From positions 1 to 39,164 of the IMG/VR virus record IMGVR_UViG_3300036651_000587: 39,164 bases of DNA. The stretch is one strand, 5' to 3'. The first letter of the stretch is position 1. Each line of letters opens with the position of its first letter. This document shows positions 1 through 8,386 of this stretch, piece by piece. The notes under the pieces were generated by a model that saw only the letters and a list, made by a program, of their open reading frames with translations, was not told where the DNA came from and did no database searches. Made by a program: the position numbers and the translations under genes. Source of the stretch: a virus.

Positions 1-88
1 AGAAGGAACGCGCCCTATCCCATTTGCACTTTTTATCCCCCGATGGGTCATAATCAGCAAAGCCCAATTAATCAGCAGGAATTCAGCA
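1..88. other. Left end of cos/terminase-binding region
   Basis: No gene lies here. Three near-identical 9-base direct repeats (TAATCAGCA at 51-59 and 69-77, AATTCAGCA at 80-88) run up to the small terminase start. They resemble terminase-recognition iterons beside a packaging site. A 13-base sequence (CGCGCCCTATCCC, 9-21) recurs at the other end of the window (39137-39149). Assignment as cos is inferred from position between the HNH gene and the terminases. Confidence 0.5.
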
Positions 89-475
89 ATGGACCAAATC
101 AAAAGCACGCGTGGAGGCCCCCGCCCGAACTCAGGCGGTTTTCGTCCTGGCGCTGGACGCAAGCCGAAAGCGCCGGCGAAACTGGAGATTGACGCGCCTT
201 TGAGGGTTGAGCCGGTTAACACCAAGGTTGAGACGCCGTCCGACCCAGTCCAGCCTAAGGAGTACGACTCGTTAGACTTCCTTCGGACCTGCATGCGTGA
301 CCCGTCATTGGACGAAAAGCAGCGCATCCGAGCGGCTATCGCTTTGGCTCAATACGAGCATGTAAAGCGCGCTGATGGCGGAAAGAAGGACGCAGTGAAG
401 GATGCCGCAGAAAAGGCCAGCGGAAGCAAGTTCGCGCCTTCTGCCCCTCCCCTAAAACTGGTTAACACGCATTGA
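89..475 (+). CDS. terS: Terminase small subunit (TerS)
   Basis: 128 residues. TerS recognises the packaging site and hands DNA to the large subunit. The N-terminus carries the basic Gly-Arg-rich signature usual in phage small terminases (GGFRPGAGRKP, residues 16-26). The middle (about 60-95) is a helical segment suited to ring oligomerisation, and the C-terminus is Lys/Ala-rich. The ATG follows an AGGA at 77-80. The stop overlaps the TTG start of the large terminase (TTGA), so the pair is translationally coupled. Identity rests on the N-terminal signature and on position directly before terL and next to the putative cos region. Confidence 0.85.
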   Translation: MDQIKSTRGGPRPNSGGFRPGAGRKPKAPAKLEIDAPLRVEPVNTKVETPSDPVQPKEYDSLDFLRTCMRDPSLDEKQRIRAAIALAQYEHVKRADGGKKDAVKDAAEKASGSKFAPSAPPLKLVNTH

Positions 476-2151
476 ACCGACCTACTTGGTCAACCGCCTG
501 CAAGGATTGGGAGGCCCGTCTGGTGGGCCGTCAGTCCATCATTCCCCCGCCAATCTATTCTGAGCAGGCAGAATACGCTTTAGGCATCTTTAAGCAACTA
601 AAGGTTGTTGACCTTCCCGGAAAGCCTACTTTCGGTGAGTGCTGCGAAGAATGGGTATTCGACTTTGTGCGCGCCATCTTTGGTGGATATGAGGCCGAAA
701 CCGGAACCCAGCTAATCCGTGAATACGGGCTAGTCATCAGTAAAAAGAACTCGAAATCTACCATTGCGGCGGGCATTATGCTAACCGCTTTGATAGTTTG
801 CTGGCGTGAGGAAGAGGAGCATTTGATTCTCTCGCCCACAAAGGAAGTCGCTGACAACAGCTTTAAGCCAGCGGCTGCAATGGTCCGCGCTGATGAAGAA
901 TTAAGCGCAATCTTCCATATTCAGGAACACGTCCGCACAATTACCCACCGCATCAGTCGCAATAGCCTAAAGGTTGTCGCCGCTGACAGTGACACCGTTT
1001 CGGGCAAGAAATCGGGCCGCGTCATGGTCGATGAACTTTGGGCGTTTGGCAAGATGGCCAAAGCCGCTTCGATGTTTATGGAAGCCTTGGGCGGGCAGGT
1101 TTCCAGAGATGAGGGCTGGGTTATTTACCTGACCACACAGAGCGACGAGCCACCAGCAGGAGTGTTTAAGGAAAAGCTCGATTATTGGCGGGACGTGCGG
1201 GATGGCGTGATTCACGATCCAAAGACGCTTGGCATCCTTTATGAATTCCCTGCGGACATGATTAAGGCCAAGGCCTATCTACAGCCTGAAAACTTCTATG
1301 TAACGAACCCCAATATCGGACGTTCGGTGAGTGCTGAATGGCTGGCCGACAACCTTAAAAAGAACACTTCCAAGCAGGATGGATCATTTCAGCAATTCCT
1401 TGCCAAACACCTAAACGTAGAGATTGGCCTGAATCTCCGCTCTGACCGTTGGGTCGGCGCTGACTTCTGGGAGTTATCCGGCGAACCTGGTCTTACGCTA
1501 GATACCATGATGGAGCGATGCGAGGTTATCGTTTTCGGCATCGACGGTGGCGGGCTGGATGACTTGCTAGGATTGTCAGCTATTGGGCGGGAGATTAAAA
1601 CAGGGCGCTGGCTGCATTGGGCGCACGCGTGGGCTCATAAGATCGTGCTAGAGCGCCGTAAGGAAATCGCACCTAGGCTTCACGACTTTGAGAAACAAGG
1701 AGATTTAACCTTTGTTGACCGGCCCGGTGAAGATGTTGTTCAGGTCGCTGACGTGATTTGCCGTGTTCGTGATGCCAGATTGTTGCCAGCGAAAGACTGT
1801 ATTGGGGTTGACGCTGCCGGAATCGGGGCGATTGTCAGCGAACTGCAAAGCCGTAAATTCACTGATGAACATCTAATAGCAATTTCTCAGGGCTGGAAGT
1901 TAAACGGGGCAATCAAGACCGTAGAGCGGATGCTGGCGGGTGGAGAAATGATCCACGGCGCGTCTAGTCTTATGGCTTGGTCTGTAAGTAATGCGCGAGT
2001 TGTGCCGGTTGGTAACGCAATAACCATTAACAAGCAAATCAGCGGGACCGCTAAAATTGATCCGCTGATGGCTACATTTGACGCCGCAAGCCTAATGGCG
2101 CTTAATCCGGTATCGTCAAAAAAGTCCCTAGTTCTTGCAATAGGTGGTTAG
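472..2151 (+). CDS. terL: Terminase large subunit (TerL)
   Basis: 559 residues, TTG start. This is the ATPase/nuclease motor that fills the prohead. A Walker A variant is seen at residues 90-97 (SKKNSKST), typical of the Terminase_1 (HK97/P27-like) group, with Walker B at about 184-188 (VMVDE). The C-terminal nuclease shows the expected Asp-rich strands, FGIDGGG (about 355-361) and IGVDAAG (about 444-450). Length is normal for the family. It overlaps terS by 4 bases. Its membership in this group agrees with the HK97-like protease, capsid and portal that follow. Confidence 0.95.
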   Translation: MNRPTWSTACKDWEARLVGRQSIIPPPIYSEQAEYALGIFKQLKVVDLPGKPTFGECCEEWVFDFVRAIFGGYEAETGTQLIREYGLVISKKNSKSTIAAGIMLTALIVCWREEEEHLILSPTKEVADNSFKPAAAMVRADEELSAIFHIQEHVRTITHRISRNSLKVVAADSDTVSGKKSGRVMVDELWAFGKMAKAASMFMEALGGQVSRDEGWVIYLTTQSDEPPAGVFKEKLDYWRDVRDGVIHDPKTLGILYEFPADMIKAKAYLQPENFYVTNPNIGRSVSAEWLADNLKKNTSKQDGSFQQFLAKHLNVEIGLNLRSDRWVGADFWELSGEPGLTLDTMMERCEVIVFGIDGGGLDDLLGLSAIGREIKTGRWLHWAHAWAHKIVLERRKEIAPRLHDFEKQGDLTFVDRPGEDVVQVADVICRVRDARLLPAKDCIGVDAAGIGAIVSELQSRKFTDEHLIAISQGWKLNGAIKTVERMLAGGEMIHGASSLMAWSVSNARVVPVGNAITINKQISGTAKIDPLMATFDAASLMALNPVSSKKSLVLAIGG

Positions 2152-2152
2152 A

Positions 2153-2275
2153 ATGGCATGTAAATGTATCGACAGACAACGTAAGCTCGTGGCTTTTCTA
2201 TGCAAGCGCGGGTTTTCGGCCATGTGTAAGCGCGCGCAGGCTCGGCTTGAAAAGATGGAAGCGAACGAAAAATGA
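2153..2275 (+). CDS. Small Cys-rich protein between TerL and protease
   Basis: 40 residues, starting MACKCIDRQRKL, with four cysteines (3, 5, 17, 25) and many basic residues. The ATG begins two bases after the terL stop. The stop is ATGA-coupled to the protease start, exactly filling the gap between two essential genes, which argues that it is translated. No family is recognised. The CxC start plus two later cysteines could bind a metal, but this is speculative. Confidence 0.6.
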   Translation: MACKCIDRQRKLVAFLCKRGFSAMCKRAQARLEKMEANEK

Positions 2276-2850
2276 AAACCACTCAACTAGCTTACAGTCA
2301 ATTCCAGATCAAGGCGATTGACGAAGAGCGCCGCATTATTACGGGCTTGGCTACTTCGCCTGAGCCTGACCGCGTAGGCGACATTGTTGAGCCCCTTGGT
2401 GCTACCTTCAAAGAGACGATCCCGTTTCTATGGCAACATCGCCACGATTCGCCAATCGGTGAAACCCGCCTGAGCAAGCCCACAAAAAACGGCATCAAGT
2501 TTGTATCCACCATTGCCAAGGTGGAAGAAGAAGGCCCGCTTAAGACCATGCTGGATATGGCTTGGCAGTCCATCAAGGCTGGTCTGGTGCGCGGCGTCTC
2601 CATCGGCTTCCGTCCTACAAAATACGACTACATGAGTGAAGGCGGCGTCCGCTTCACCGAGTACGAGATTTACGAATTGTCAGCAGTGACCATCCCCGCG
2701 AATGCAGCCGCGACGATCCAGAGCATTAAAGCGCTGGACTTTCGGCCCGGCTTCGATGGTCCTGTTCGCCTAATCACCCGCGCTGAAAAGCCGCGTGACC
2801 CTAATGCCGGAATCAAGTTGATCCGGCCATCTGATGCCGTCCGGTTTTGA
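2272..2850 (+). CDS. HK97-family prohead serine protease
   Basis: 192 residues. This protease (Peptidase S78/U35, HK97 gp4 family) cleaves the capsid scaffold domain and itself during prohead maturation. Family landmarks are present: GLATSPEPDRVGDIV (25-39), the His region LWQHRHDSPIG (53-63, H56/H58), the nucleophile Ser110 in RGVSIGF, and the YELSAVTIPANAAA block (134-147). ATG start, coupled to the preceding small gene. It lies directly before the major capsid gene, as expected, but without a portal gene in front of it. Confidence 0.93.
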   Translation: MKTTQLAYSQFQIKAIDEERRIITGLATSPEPDRVGDIVEPLGATFKETIPFLWQHRHDSPIGETRLSKPTKNGIKFVSTIAKVEEEGPLKTMLDMAWQSIKAGLVRGVSIGFRPTKYDYMSEGGVRFTEYEIYELSAVTIPANAAATIQSIKALDFRPGFDGPVRLITRAEKPRDPNAGIKLIRPSDAVRF

Positions 2851-2895
2851 ACCCGGCCCGCCAGAGTTATATCCCTTAACCTTTTGGAGCATCAA

Positions 2896-4332
2896 ATGAA
2901 AACTTTTGCTGAACAACTGGCCTCTTTGCAGGCCACCCGAGATACTAAAAACTCGGAAATGAAATCCGTCATGCAGAAATCTGTTGACGAATCCCGCTCG
3001 CTGGAAACCGGCGAAGCTGAGCAGTTCGACACGCTGAAAAGCGAAGTCAAGCGTCTCGATGAGGACATTGCCCGCCTCAAGGGCATGGTCGAAGATGACA
3101 AGCTGACGCTAAAAGCTGTTGACGACAACGAAAGCCGCAGCACCAAATCGCACGGCGGTTCTGGCGTTTTGCAATTGAAGGCCGCCCCTGAAAAGCTGGA
3201 GCCTGGAATTGCCATGGGCCGTTACGCTATGTGCCTGATGAAAGCCAAAGGCGATCACCAGATGGCATTCCGCCTCGCTGAAAAGCACTTCCCTAATACG
3301 GAAGGCGTCGTGCGCACCTTGAAAGCTCAATCCGAAGGTGTAAACCTTGAAGAGCTGATGAAGATCAAGGCGACAGTTGCCGCTGGTGATACCCAAAACG
3401 CCACCTGGGCCGCTCCGCTGGTTGATGCTGCCACCTTCCAAGGTGATTTCATCGAGTTCCTGCGTCCTCGCACCCTGATCGGTCAGGCTAACTTCCGTCG
3501 CGTGCCTTTCAACGTGCGAATCGGCGGTCAAACTGGCGGCGGTTCGGCTAACTGGGTTGGCGAAGGCAAGGCTAAGCCTGTCACTGCGTTTGCATTCAAC
3601 GCAATCACCGTGCCATGGACGAAAGTTGCTGCAATTTCTGTCATCACGCAGGAACTCGCACGCTTCTCCGATCCTTCCGCCGCCGCTCTGGTCCGCGATT
3701 CGCTGGCCGATACGGTGATTGAGCGCATCGACATTGACTTGCTGGACCCAGACAAAGCAGCCGTGGCGAACACTTCGCCTGCCGGTCTGCTGAATGGTGT
3801 CACGCCAGTTGTGACCGGTGCAATTGATCCGGGCGATCCTGTTTCGGTTCGTTGCGCAATCGCGCTGTTGTGGGCTCAGTGGGATTCCACCTACCTTGGC
3901 GCACGTCCTGCGTACTACACCACGCCTGCGGTCGCCCGTATGCTGGCGTTCTCGCGCGACCCGCTCGGCACCCGTGCATTCCCTGAGATGACGCCTCAAG
4001 GCGGCTCCCTCGATGGCGTGCCAGTCCGTGTGTCGCAGTATCTCGCCAACAATGGCGGTTCTGGCGGTGCATTGCTGGCGCTGATCGATGAGGCCGAAAT
4101 CTTCTTGGCTGATGACGGTGCTGTGACTGTGGACATGAGCGATCAGGCCACTATCGAAATGTCGGACACTCCAGCCGGTTCCAGCAACCCAACGGTTGTT
4201 GCCTCCGGTACGCTGCCAGTCAGCATGTGGCAGACCAACTCAATTGCATTTCGCGCGGAAAGATTCATCTGGTGGGGCAAGCGCCGTGCCGGTGCTGCTC
4301 AGTGGATTGACGGTTTCCCGACCAGCTGCTGA
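2896..4332 (+). CDS. Major capsid protein, HK97 gp5-like
   Basis: 478 residues. It forms the icosahedral shell. Residues 1 to about 95 are highly charged and helical (a coiled-coil delta domain acting as scaffold, removed by the upstream protease). The rest matches HK97-fold capsids, for example an N-arm/E-loop region after residue 150 and a glycine-rich central part. A TTG lies 12 bases upstream in frame, but the ATG at 2896 is preferred because GGAG (2886-2889) is correctly spaced from it. A strong terminator follows immediately. The cleavage point is not evident from sequence alone. Confidence 0.92.
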   Translation: MKTFAEQLASLQATRDTKNSEMKSVMQKSVDESRSLETGEAEQFDTLKSEVKRLDEDIARLKGMVEDDKLTLKAVDDNESRSTKSHGGSGVLQLKAAPEKLEPGIAMGRYAMCLMKAKGDHQMAFRLAEKHFPNTEGVVRTLKAQSEGVNLEELMKIKATVAAGDTQNATWAAPLVDAATFQGDFIEFLRPRTLIGQANFRRVPFNVRIGGQTGGGSANWVGEGKAKPVTAFAFNAITVPWTKVAAISVITQELARFSDPSAAALVRDSLADTVIERIDIDLLDPDKAAVANTSPAGLLNGVTPVVTGAIDPGDPVSVRCAIALLWAQWDSTYLGARPAYYTTPAVARMLAFSRDPLGTRAFPEMTPQGGSLDGVPVRVSQYLANNGGSGGALLALIDEAEIFLADDGAVTVDMSDQATIEMSDTPAGSSNPTVVASGTLPVSMWQTNSIAFRAERFIWWGKRRAGAAQWIDGFPTSC

Positions 4333-4335
4333 TAG

Positions 4336-4363
4336 AAAAGGGGGCCTTCGGGCTCCCTTTTTT
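4336..4363 (+). terminator. Rho-independent terminator after major capsid gene
   Basis: An 8-bp GC-rich stem (4339-4346 with 4351-4358, one G-U pair) closed by a TTCG tetraloop is followed by six T residues (4358-4363), with flanking A/T pairs. It is textbook in form. It lies in the middle of the structural operon, so it probably lets the capsid gene be transcribed in excess over the portal and later genes. Confidence 0.9.
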
Positions 4364-4379
4364 CCGACTAAGGAGAATC

Positions 4380-4658
4380 ATGGAAACAGTCCCTTTTACT
4401 TTCAAGCGCGGCGGGCGCACAAAGGTCATCACGACGACTCAAGCCAAAGTGCTTGCGCGTGCTGGACTCGGCACCTACGAAACCCGCGATATGGCAACGA
4501 TGCCAAAGATTCAAAAGCCGATGGTTGCCGCTACTGGTGACGGTCTGGACGAAATGGACAAAGCCGCTTTGCACGAACTGGCTAAACAACGTGGATTGAC
4601 CTTGCACCATATGCTTGGTGCGGATAAAGTTCGCGCAGCACTCCGCGAAACACCATGA
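4380..4658 (+). CDS. Small structural-module protein, SAP/Rho-N-like C-terminus
   Basis: 92 residues, unknown function. AAGGAG (4370-4375) gives a strong start just after the terminator. The C-terminal third (DKAALHELAKQRGL then KVRAALRE, about 59-91) has the helix-extended loop-helix pattern of SAP or Rho-N-like modules found in many phage head proteins. The N-terminus is basic. The stop is ATGA-coupled to the portal gene. A role in head assembly or as a portal accessory is inferred from position only. Confidence 0.7.
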   Translation: METVPFTFKRGGRTKVITTTQAKVLARAGLGTYETRDMATMPKIQKPMVAATGDGLDEMDKAALHELAKQRGLTLHHMLGADKVRAALRETP

Positions 4659-6031
4659 AATTATTTGGATTCAACATTGGCCGCGAAAAGCGCGCACCTG
4701 ACTCATTGAGTACGGTTGATGGCGGCTGGCGCAATGGCTGGAAGCGAATTCTTGAACCGTTTACCGGAGCCTGGCAACAAAATATTGAGGAAACGCGCGG
4801 CGACCTCATCACCTACCCAACGCTTTACGCATGCTTGTCGCGCCTCTCGACCGATATTGGCAAGCTGCGTTACTTGCTGATGCAGCGCGATAGCAATGGG
4901 ATTTCCAGAGAGATTACGAATCCTGCTTACTCGCCGGTTCTGAATAAGCCCAATAACTACCAGACGCAATCCCAGTTTCGGGAATACTGGCTCCTCACCA
5001 AGCTCACGCAGGGCAATGCCTACATCCTCAAGCGCCGTGACGAACGTAAGGTTGTGGTTGACCTCTACGTCCTTGACCCAGAGCGCGTTATGCCAATGGT
5101 GTCGGACGCTGGCGAGGTCTATTACCAGCTTTACACCAGCCCCCTTAACACGCTTCCGCCCGATTACCCAGCCGCAAACCTGATCGTTCCTGCGTCTGAA
5201 ATAATCCATGACCGTTGCATGACGGTTCATCACCCGCTGATCGGCGTGCCCCCGCTTGCTGCCGCCCATTGGCCCGCGCTCAAGAATATGAAGATCATGC
5301 GCAGCGCTACAGAGTTCTTCGCCAACAATGCCCAGCCCGGAGGCCTTCTGACCGCTCCGGCTGGCATGACTGAGGACGATGCCAAGAAGGTTCAAACCTA
5401 TTGGCAAACAGAATTCCAAGGTGGAAAGTCCGGCAAGGTCGCAATTATCGGCGCAGATATGAAGTTCACCAGCTTTGCCATGAAGTCGATTGACTCTCAG
5501 ATGGTCGAGCAGATGCGCTACAGTGATGAGCAGATTTGCCAGCCGTTCGGTATTCCACCATTCATGGTTGGTATCGGTTCAATTCCTTCGGGCATGGGAG
5601 TGGATGGCGTCTATCAGTTGTACTACCAGAACGCCCTGCAAACCCACATCGAGCATATGGAAAACCTGCTTGATGAAGGTCTGCGTATTGCAGCGCCAAT
5701 GGGCGTAGAGCTTGATCTAGAACCTCTCTTGCGCATGGATACAAGCAAACGTGCTGATGTCGCTGTTAAGCTGGTTGGTGGTGGTATCGAGACTCCGAAC
5801 GAGGGCCGTATGCGGTTTAACTACCCACCTCTTGAGGGCGGCGACACTGTATACATGCAGATGCAAGACTATCCTCTGGACCAAGTGCGCCTCAACAAAA
5901 TCGATCCGGTCGAGCCACCAGCCCCCGCTGCCCCATCCGCAGCAGATACAGCCGCAGCCGATCAAGCACGCGCTATCATTGAGACTGACCGCGCTATTGC
6001 GGCGATGAAGAAAGGACTATCCCATGTTTGA
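4655..6031 (+). CDS. Portal protein, HK97 gp3-like
   Basis: 458 residues. It forms the dodecameric portal at one capsid vertex through which DNA enters and leaves. The sequence has the Phage_portal family pattern: a YPTLYACLSRLSTDIGKL N-terminal helix (about 49-66), the ANNAQPGG segment (about 223-230), and QICQPFGIPPFMVG (about 292-305). The C-terminus is Ala/Pro-rich. It is placed after the capsid gene rather than before the protease, an uncommon order for HK97-type head modules. The next gene overlaps its end by 8 bases. Confidence 0.93.
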   Translation: MKLFGFNIGREKRAPDSLSTVDGGWRNGWKRILEPFTGAWQQNIEETRGDLITYPTLYACLSRLSTDIGKLRYLLMQRDSNGISREITNPAYSPVLNKPNNYQTQSQFREYWLLTKLTQGNAYILKRRDERKVVVDLYVLDPERVMPMVSDAGEVYYQLYTSPLNTLPPDYPAANLIVPASEIIHDRCMTVHHPLIGVPPLAAAHWPALKNMKIMRSATEFFANNAQPGGLLTAPAGMTEDDAKKVQTYWQTEFQGGKSGKVAIIGADMKFTSFAMKSIDSQMVEQMRYSDEQICQPFGIPPFMVGIGSIPSGMGVDGVYQLYYQNALQTHIEHMENLLDEGLRIAAPMGVELDLEPLLRMDTSKRADVAVKLVGGGIETPNEGRMRFNYPPLEGGDTVYMQMQDYPLDQVRLNKIDPVEPPAPAAPSAADTAAADQARAIIETDRAIAAMKKGLSHV

Positions 6032-6671
6032 CCCGGAAAAGTTCGGCGCTGCCATGGGCGAAGCCATCAAAAACGCGATAGAGCCGTTGCAAAAAGAGAT
6101 TACCGCATTGAAGTTGCAACTTGCAGAAGCTCCTAAGCCTGAGCGGGGACCAGCCGGTGAGCGTGGCGAGGCTGGACCAGTCGGCGCTACCGGCGAAAAG
6201 GGCGCGGATGGAATCGGCGTAGCTGGTGCAATGATTGATCGAGAGGGCGCATTGCAGTTGACGCTTGCCAATGGTGAAGTGAAAAACCTTGGCATTGTCG
6301 TTGGCAAGGATGGCATCACGCCAGAATCGGCAAAAGACGGTAAGGATGGCATCGGCTTTGATTCGTTCGAGCTTGAATACATTGCCGAATCGCACGAGGT
6401 ACTCGTAAAGGCCTCTGCTGCTGGCAGGGTCAAAGAAATTCGCTACCCCGCTGGCGGCATCCGGCCTGCTGGTTATTGGCGTGAAGGCGCTAAGGCGAAG
6501 TCTGGTGAAGCATGGGTGCATGACGGCTCCATGTATATCGCTCTCAAAGACACATCAGAAATCCCGACTACAAGAAGCGAATGCTGGATCATTGGCGCAC
6601 GACGCGGCAAGGACGGCGATAACGTGATTCGTCAAGTCAAGCCCGCTGGTCCAATTGCCTTGGGGAAATAA
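6024..6671 (+). CDS. Collagen-like head-associated protein
   Basis: 215 residues. Residues 1-37 form an amphipathic, coiled-coil-like segment. Residues 42-67 hold about eight Gly-X-Y triplets (GPAGERGEAGPVGATG...), the signature of a collagen-like triple helix. A beta-rich C-terminal part follows, with an aromatic motif (YWREGAKAKSGEAWVHDG, 151-168) reminiscent of small carbohydrate-binding modules, and a second short Gly-X-Y patch (about 195-199). The architecture suggests a trimeric fibre or decoration. It sits between portal and head-tail connector genes, so a capsid or neck fibre is the best guess. Confidence 0.7.
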   Translation: MFDPEKFGAAMGEAIKNAIEPLQKEITALKLQLAEAPKPERGPAGERGEAGPVGATGEKGADGIGVAGAMIDREGALQLTLANGEVKNLGIVVGKDGITPESAKDGKDGIGFDSFELEYIAESHEVLVKASAAGRVKEIRYPAGGIRPAGYWREGAKAKSGEAWVHDGSMYIALKDTSEIPTTRSECWIIGARRGKDGDNVIRQVKPAGPIALGK

Positions 6672-7051
6672 TGGCCCTCGAATTTGTCACCAAGGATGAG
6701 GCCTACGCTCAATTGCAACTGGACTCGACCGCCTATGATCCATGGCTGGCGATCTGGATTCCTGCCGTTAGCGCTGCCGTGTTGTCCTGGCTGAAAGAGG
6801 AATGGCGCTGCTATGTTCCTTTAGAGGATTCTGACGGACAGCCCTTCATTGACTCAAACGGCGACCCGATTCCATCCGCTACGGTTCTGCCGCTGGTAAA
6901 GGCGGCTGTCTTGGTTGAGCTTGCGCAGCAACGGCGCTTCACAGACGGATCAGGCGCTGCGGCTGTCCCTTCGCATTGGGGCCATGGCTTTGTGCTTGGG
7001 GCAGGCGCTACAAGCCTCCTTGCGGCCCTGCGTAAATCTACGGTGCAGTGA
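6671..7051 (+). CDS. Head-tail connector, gp6-like
   Basis: 126 residues. The pattern matches phage gp6-like connectors (Phage_connect_1): an N-terminal alpha-helical start (LEFVTKDEAYAQL), a loop, then a long helix (TVLPLVKAAVLVELAQQR, about 75-92) and a short C-terminal helix. These proteins form the ring under the portal. TAATG overlap with the collagen-like gene and overlap with the next adaptor gene fit a tightly coupled neck module. Confidence 0.8.
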   Translation: MALEFVTKDEAYAQLQLDSTAYDPWLAIWIPAVSAAVLSWLKEEWRCYVPLEDSDGQPFIDSNGDPIPSATVLPLVKAAVLVELAQQRRFTDGSGAAAVPSHWGHGFVLGAGATSLLAALRKSTVQ

Positions 7052-7413
7052 TGGGACTTAACGCGGGCCGCCTCCGTCATCGCGTGCAGCTACAGCAATC
7101 AGTTCCTATAATTGATAGCAATGGCGATGCCGAGCAAAACCAAGAGACTGGCGAAGTTGTCTTGTATTGGCAAGAAGTCGCCGAAGTCTGGGCAGCAATT
7201 GAACCCATCAGCGGACGCGAATTTATCCAGTCTGCCGCGATCCAATCCAAGATTACAGCGCGCATCATCATCCGCTATCGCTCCGACATTAACGCCGCCA
7301 TGCGTGCAATCCATAACGGAAAAATCTACAACATCGAGGCTGTTCTACCTGACCCTGATTCAGGTTTGGAATGGCTGACTCTCCCCTGCTCAGAAGGCGT
7401 AAACAATGGATAG
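7051..7413 (+). CDS. Head-tail adaptor / head closure protein
   Basis: 120 residues. It resembles the Phage_H_T_join (SPP1 gp16/HK97 gp7-like) family: an N-terminal MGLNAGRLRHRVQLQQ strand, VWAAIEPISGREFIQSAAIQ, and the IRYRSDINAAMRAIHNGKIYNIEAV core. It closes the head after packaging. ATG at 7051 (TGATG overlap with the previous stop) is preferred to a GTG three bases upstream. Normally the tail-completion gene follows directly; here a seven-gene cargo block intervenes. Confidence 0.85.
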   Translation: MGLNAGRLRHRVQLQQSVPIIDSNGDAEQNQETGEVVLYWQEVAEVWAAIEPISGREFIQSAAIQSKITARIIIRYRSDINAAMRAIHNGKIYNIEAVLPDPDSGLEWLTLPCSEGVNNG

Positions 7414-8386
7414 CATTCTCATTACCGGCGCTGCTGGCTTCATAGGCCATCATCTTGTTGATGTGATTTTGAAAGAGACAGATTGGCAAGTAACGGTAAT
7501 TGACGGGCTAGATTGTTCAGGAAACCTTAACCGACTAGCCGAAATCGGGGCTGTCAACAACTCTCGCGTTAAGTTCATTTATCACGACCTACGTTCGCCG
7601 ATCAATGAACTATTGGCCGCTCAGATTGGCCCACAAAACTACATCGCCCATTTGGCTGCTGGCACTCATGTAGACCGCAGCATTGATAAGCCCATGGAAT
7701 TTGTTCTGGATAACGTAGTTGCCACTTGCAACATTCTGGAATTCGCTCGACAGGCCAATTCGAAGTTTCTTTATTTCAGCACTGATGAAGTATTCGGCCC
7801 AGCACCCGAAGGCGTGAACTATAAAGAAGATGCACGCTACAACTGTGGTAATCCTTACGCTGCTACCAAGGCGGGTGGCGAGGAATTGGCGGTTGCGTAT
7901 GCCAACACTTACGGTCTAAAGGTTTGCATAACCCACACGATGAACTGCATCGGCCCGCGTCAGCACCCTGAGAAATTCCTACCGATGACTATTGCAAAGG
8001 TCATGGCTGGTAAACAAGTTTTGATTCACAGCAATAAAGACCGCACCAAAGCAGGCTCTCGGTTTTACATTCATGCCGAGGACGTGGCGCAGGCTGTTTT
8101 GGTTCTGTTCAAAGCGGGAGCTACAGGTAAATACAATATCGTCGGTGAGCGTGAGCTAGACAATCTCCAACTTGCTGAGTGGGTCGCGCTGGCCTGCAAG
8201 AAAGACTTGGATGCCGAACTAGTGGACTTCCACTCAAGCCGACCCGGCCATGATCTGCGCTATGCCCTTGACGGTTCCAAGATGCTTCAAGAGTTCGGCT
8301 GGAAGCCATCCCGAACGATTGACCGCGCTATTGCCGAAACAGTGGAGTGGAGTTTGGCTAATCCTCAGTGGCTGCTTAAAGCGTGA
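7406..8386 (+). CDS. NAD-dependent sugar dehydratase/epimerase (RmlB-like)
   Basis: 326 residues, extended short-chain dehydrogenase fold. The Rossmann motif GAAGFIG is at 8-14. The active-site triad region STDEVFG (125-131, with T126-D127-E128) and Y151-x3-K155 (NPYAATK) match dTDP-glucose 4,6-dehydratases, where Asp-Glu does the dehydration chemistry. The likely reaction is nucleotide-sugar 4,6-dehydration supplying an activated deoxysugar. The exact substrate cannot be read. It is the first gene of the cargo block and overlaps the head-closure gene by 8 bases, so it is co-transcribed with virion genes. Confidence 0.88.
   Translation: MDSILITGAAGFIGHHLVDVILKETDWQVTVIDGLDCSGNLNRLAEIGAVNNSRVKFIYHDLRSPINELLAAQIGPQNYIAHLAAGTHVDRSIDKPMEFVLDNVVATCNILEFARQANSKFLYFSTDEVFGPAPEGVNYKEDARYNCGNPYAATKAGGEELAVAYANTYGLKVCITHTMNCIGPRQHPEKFLPMTIAKVMAGKQVLIHSNKDRTKAGSRFYIHAEDVAQAVLVLFKAGATGKYNIVGERELDNLQLAEWVALACKKDLDAELVDFHSSRPGHDLRYALDGSKMLQEFGWKPSRTIDRAIAETVEWSLANPQWLLKA

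Noticed and set aside
3109-3999. Long antisense frame over the capsid gene (296 codons)
   Set aside because: A shadow of codon bias in the capsid gene; no motif, no ribosome site, opposite to operon direction.
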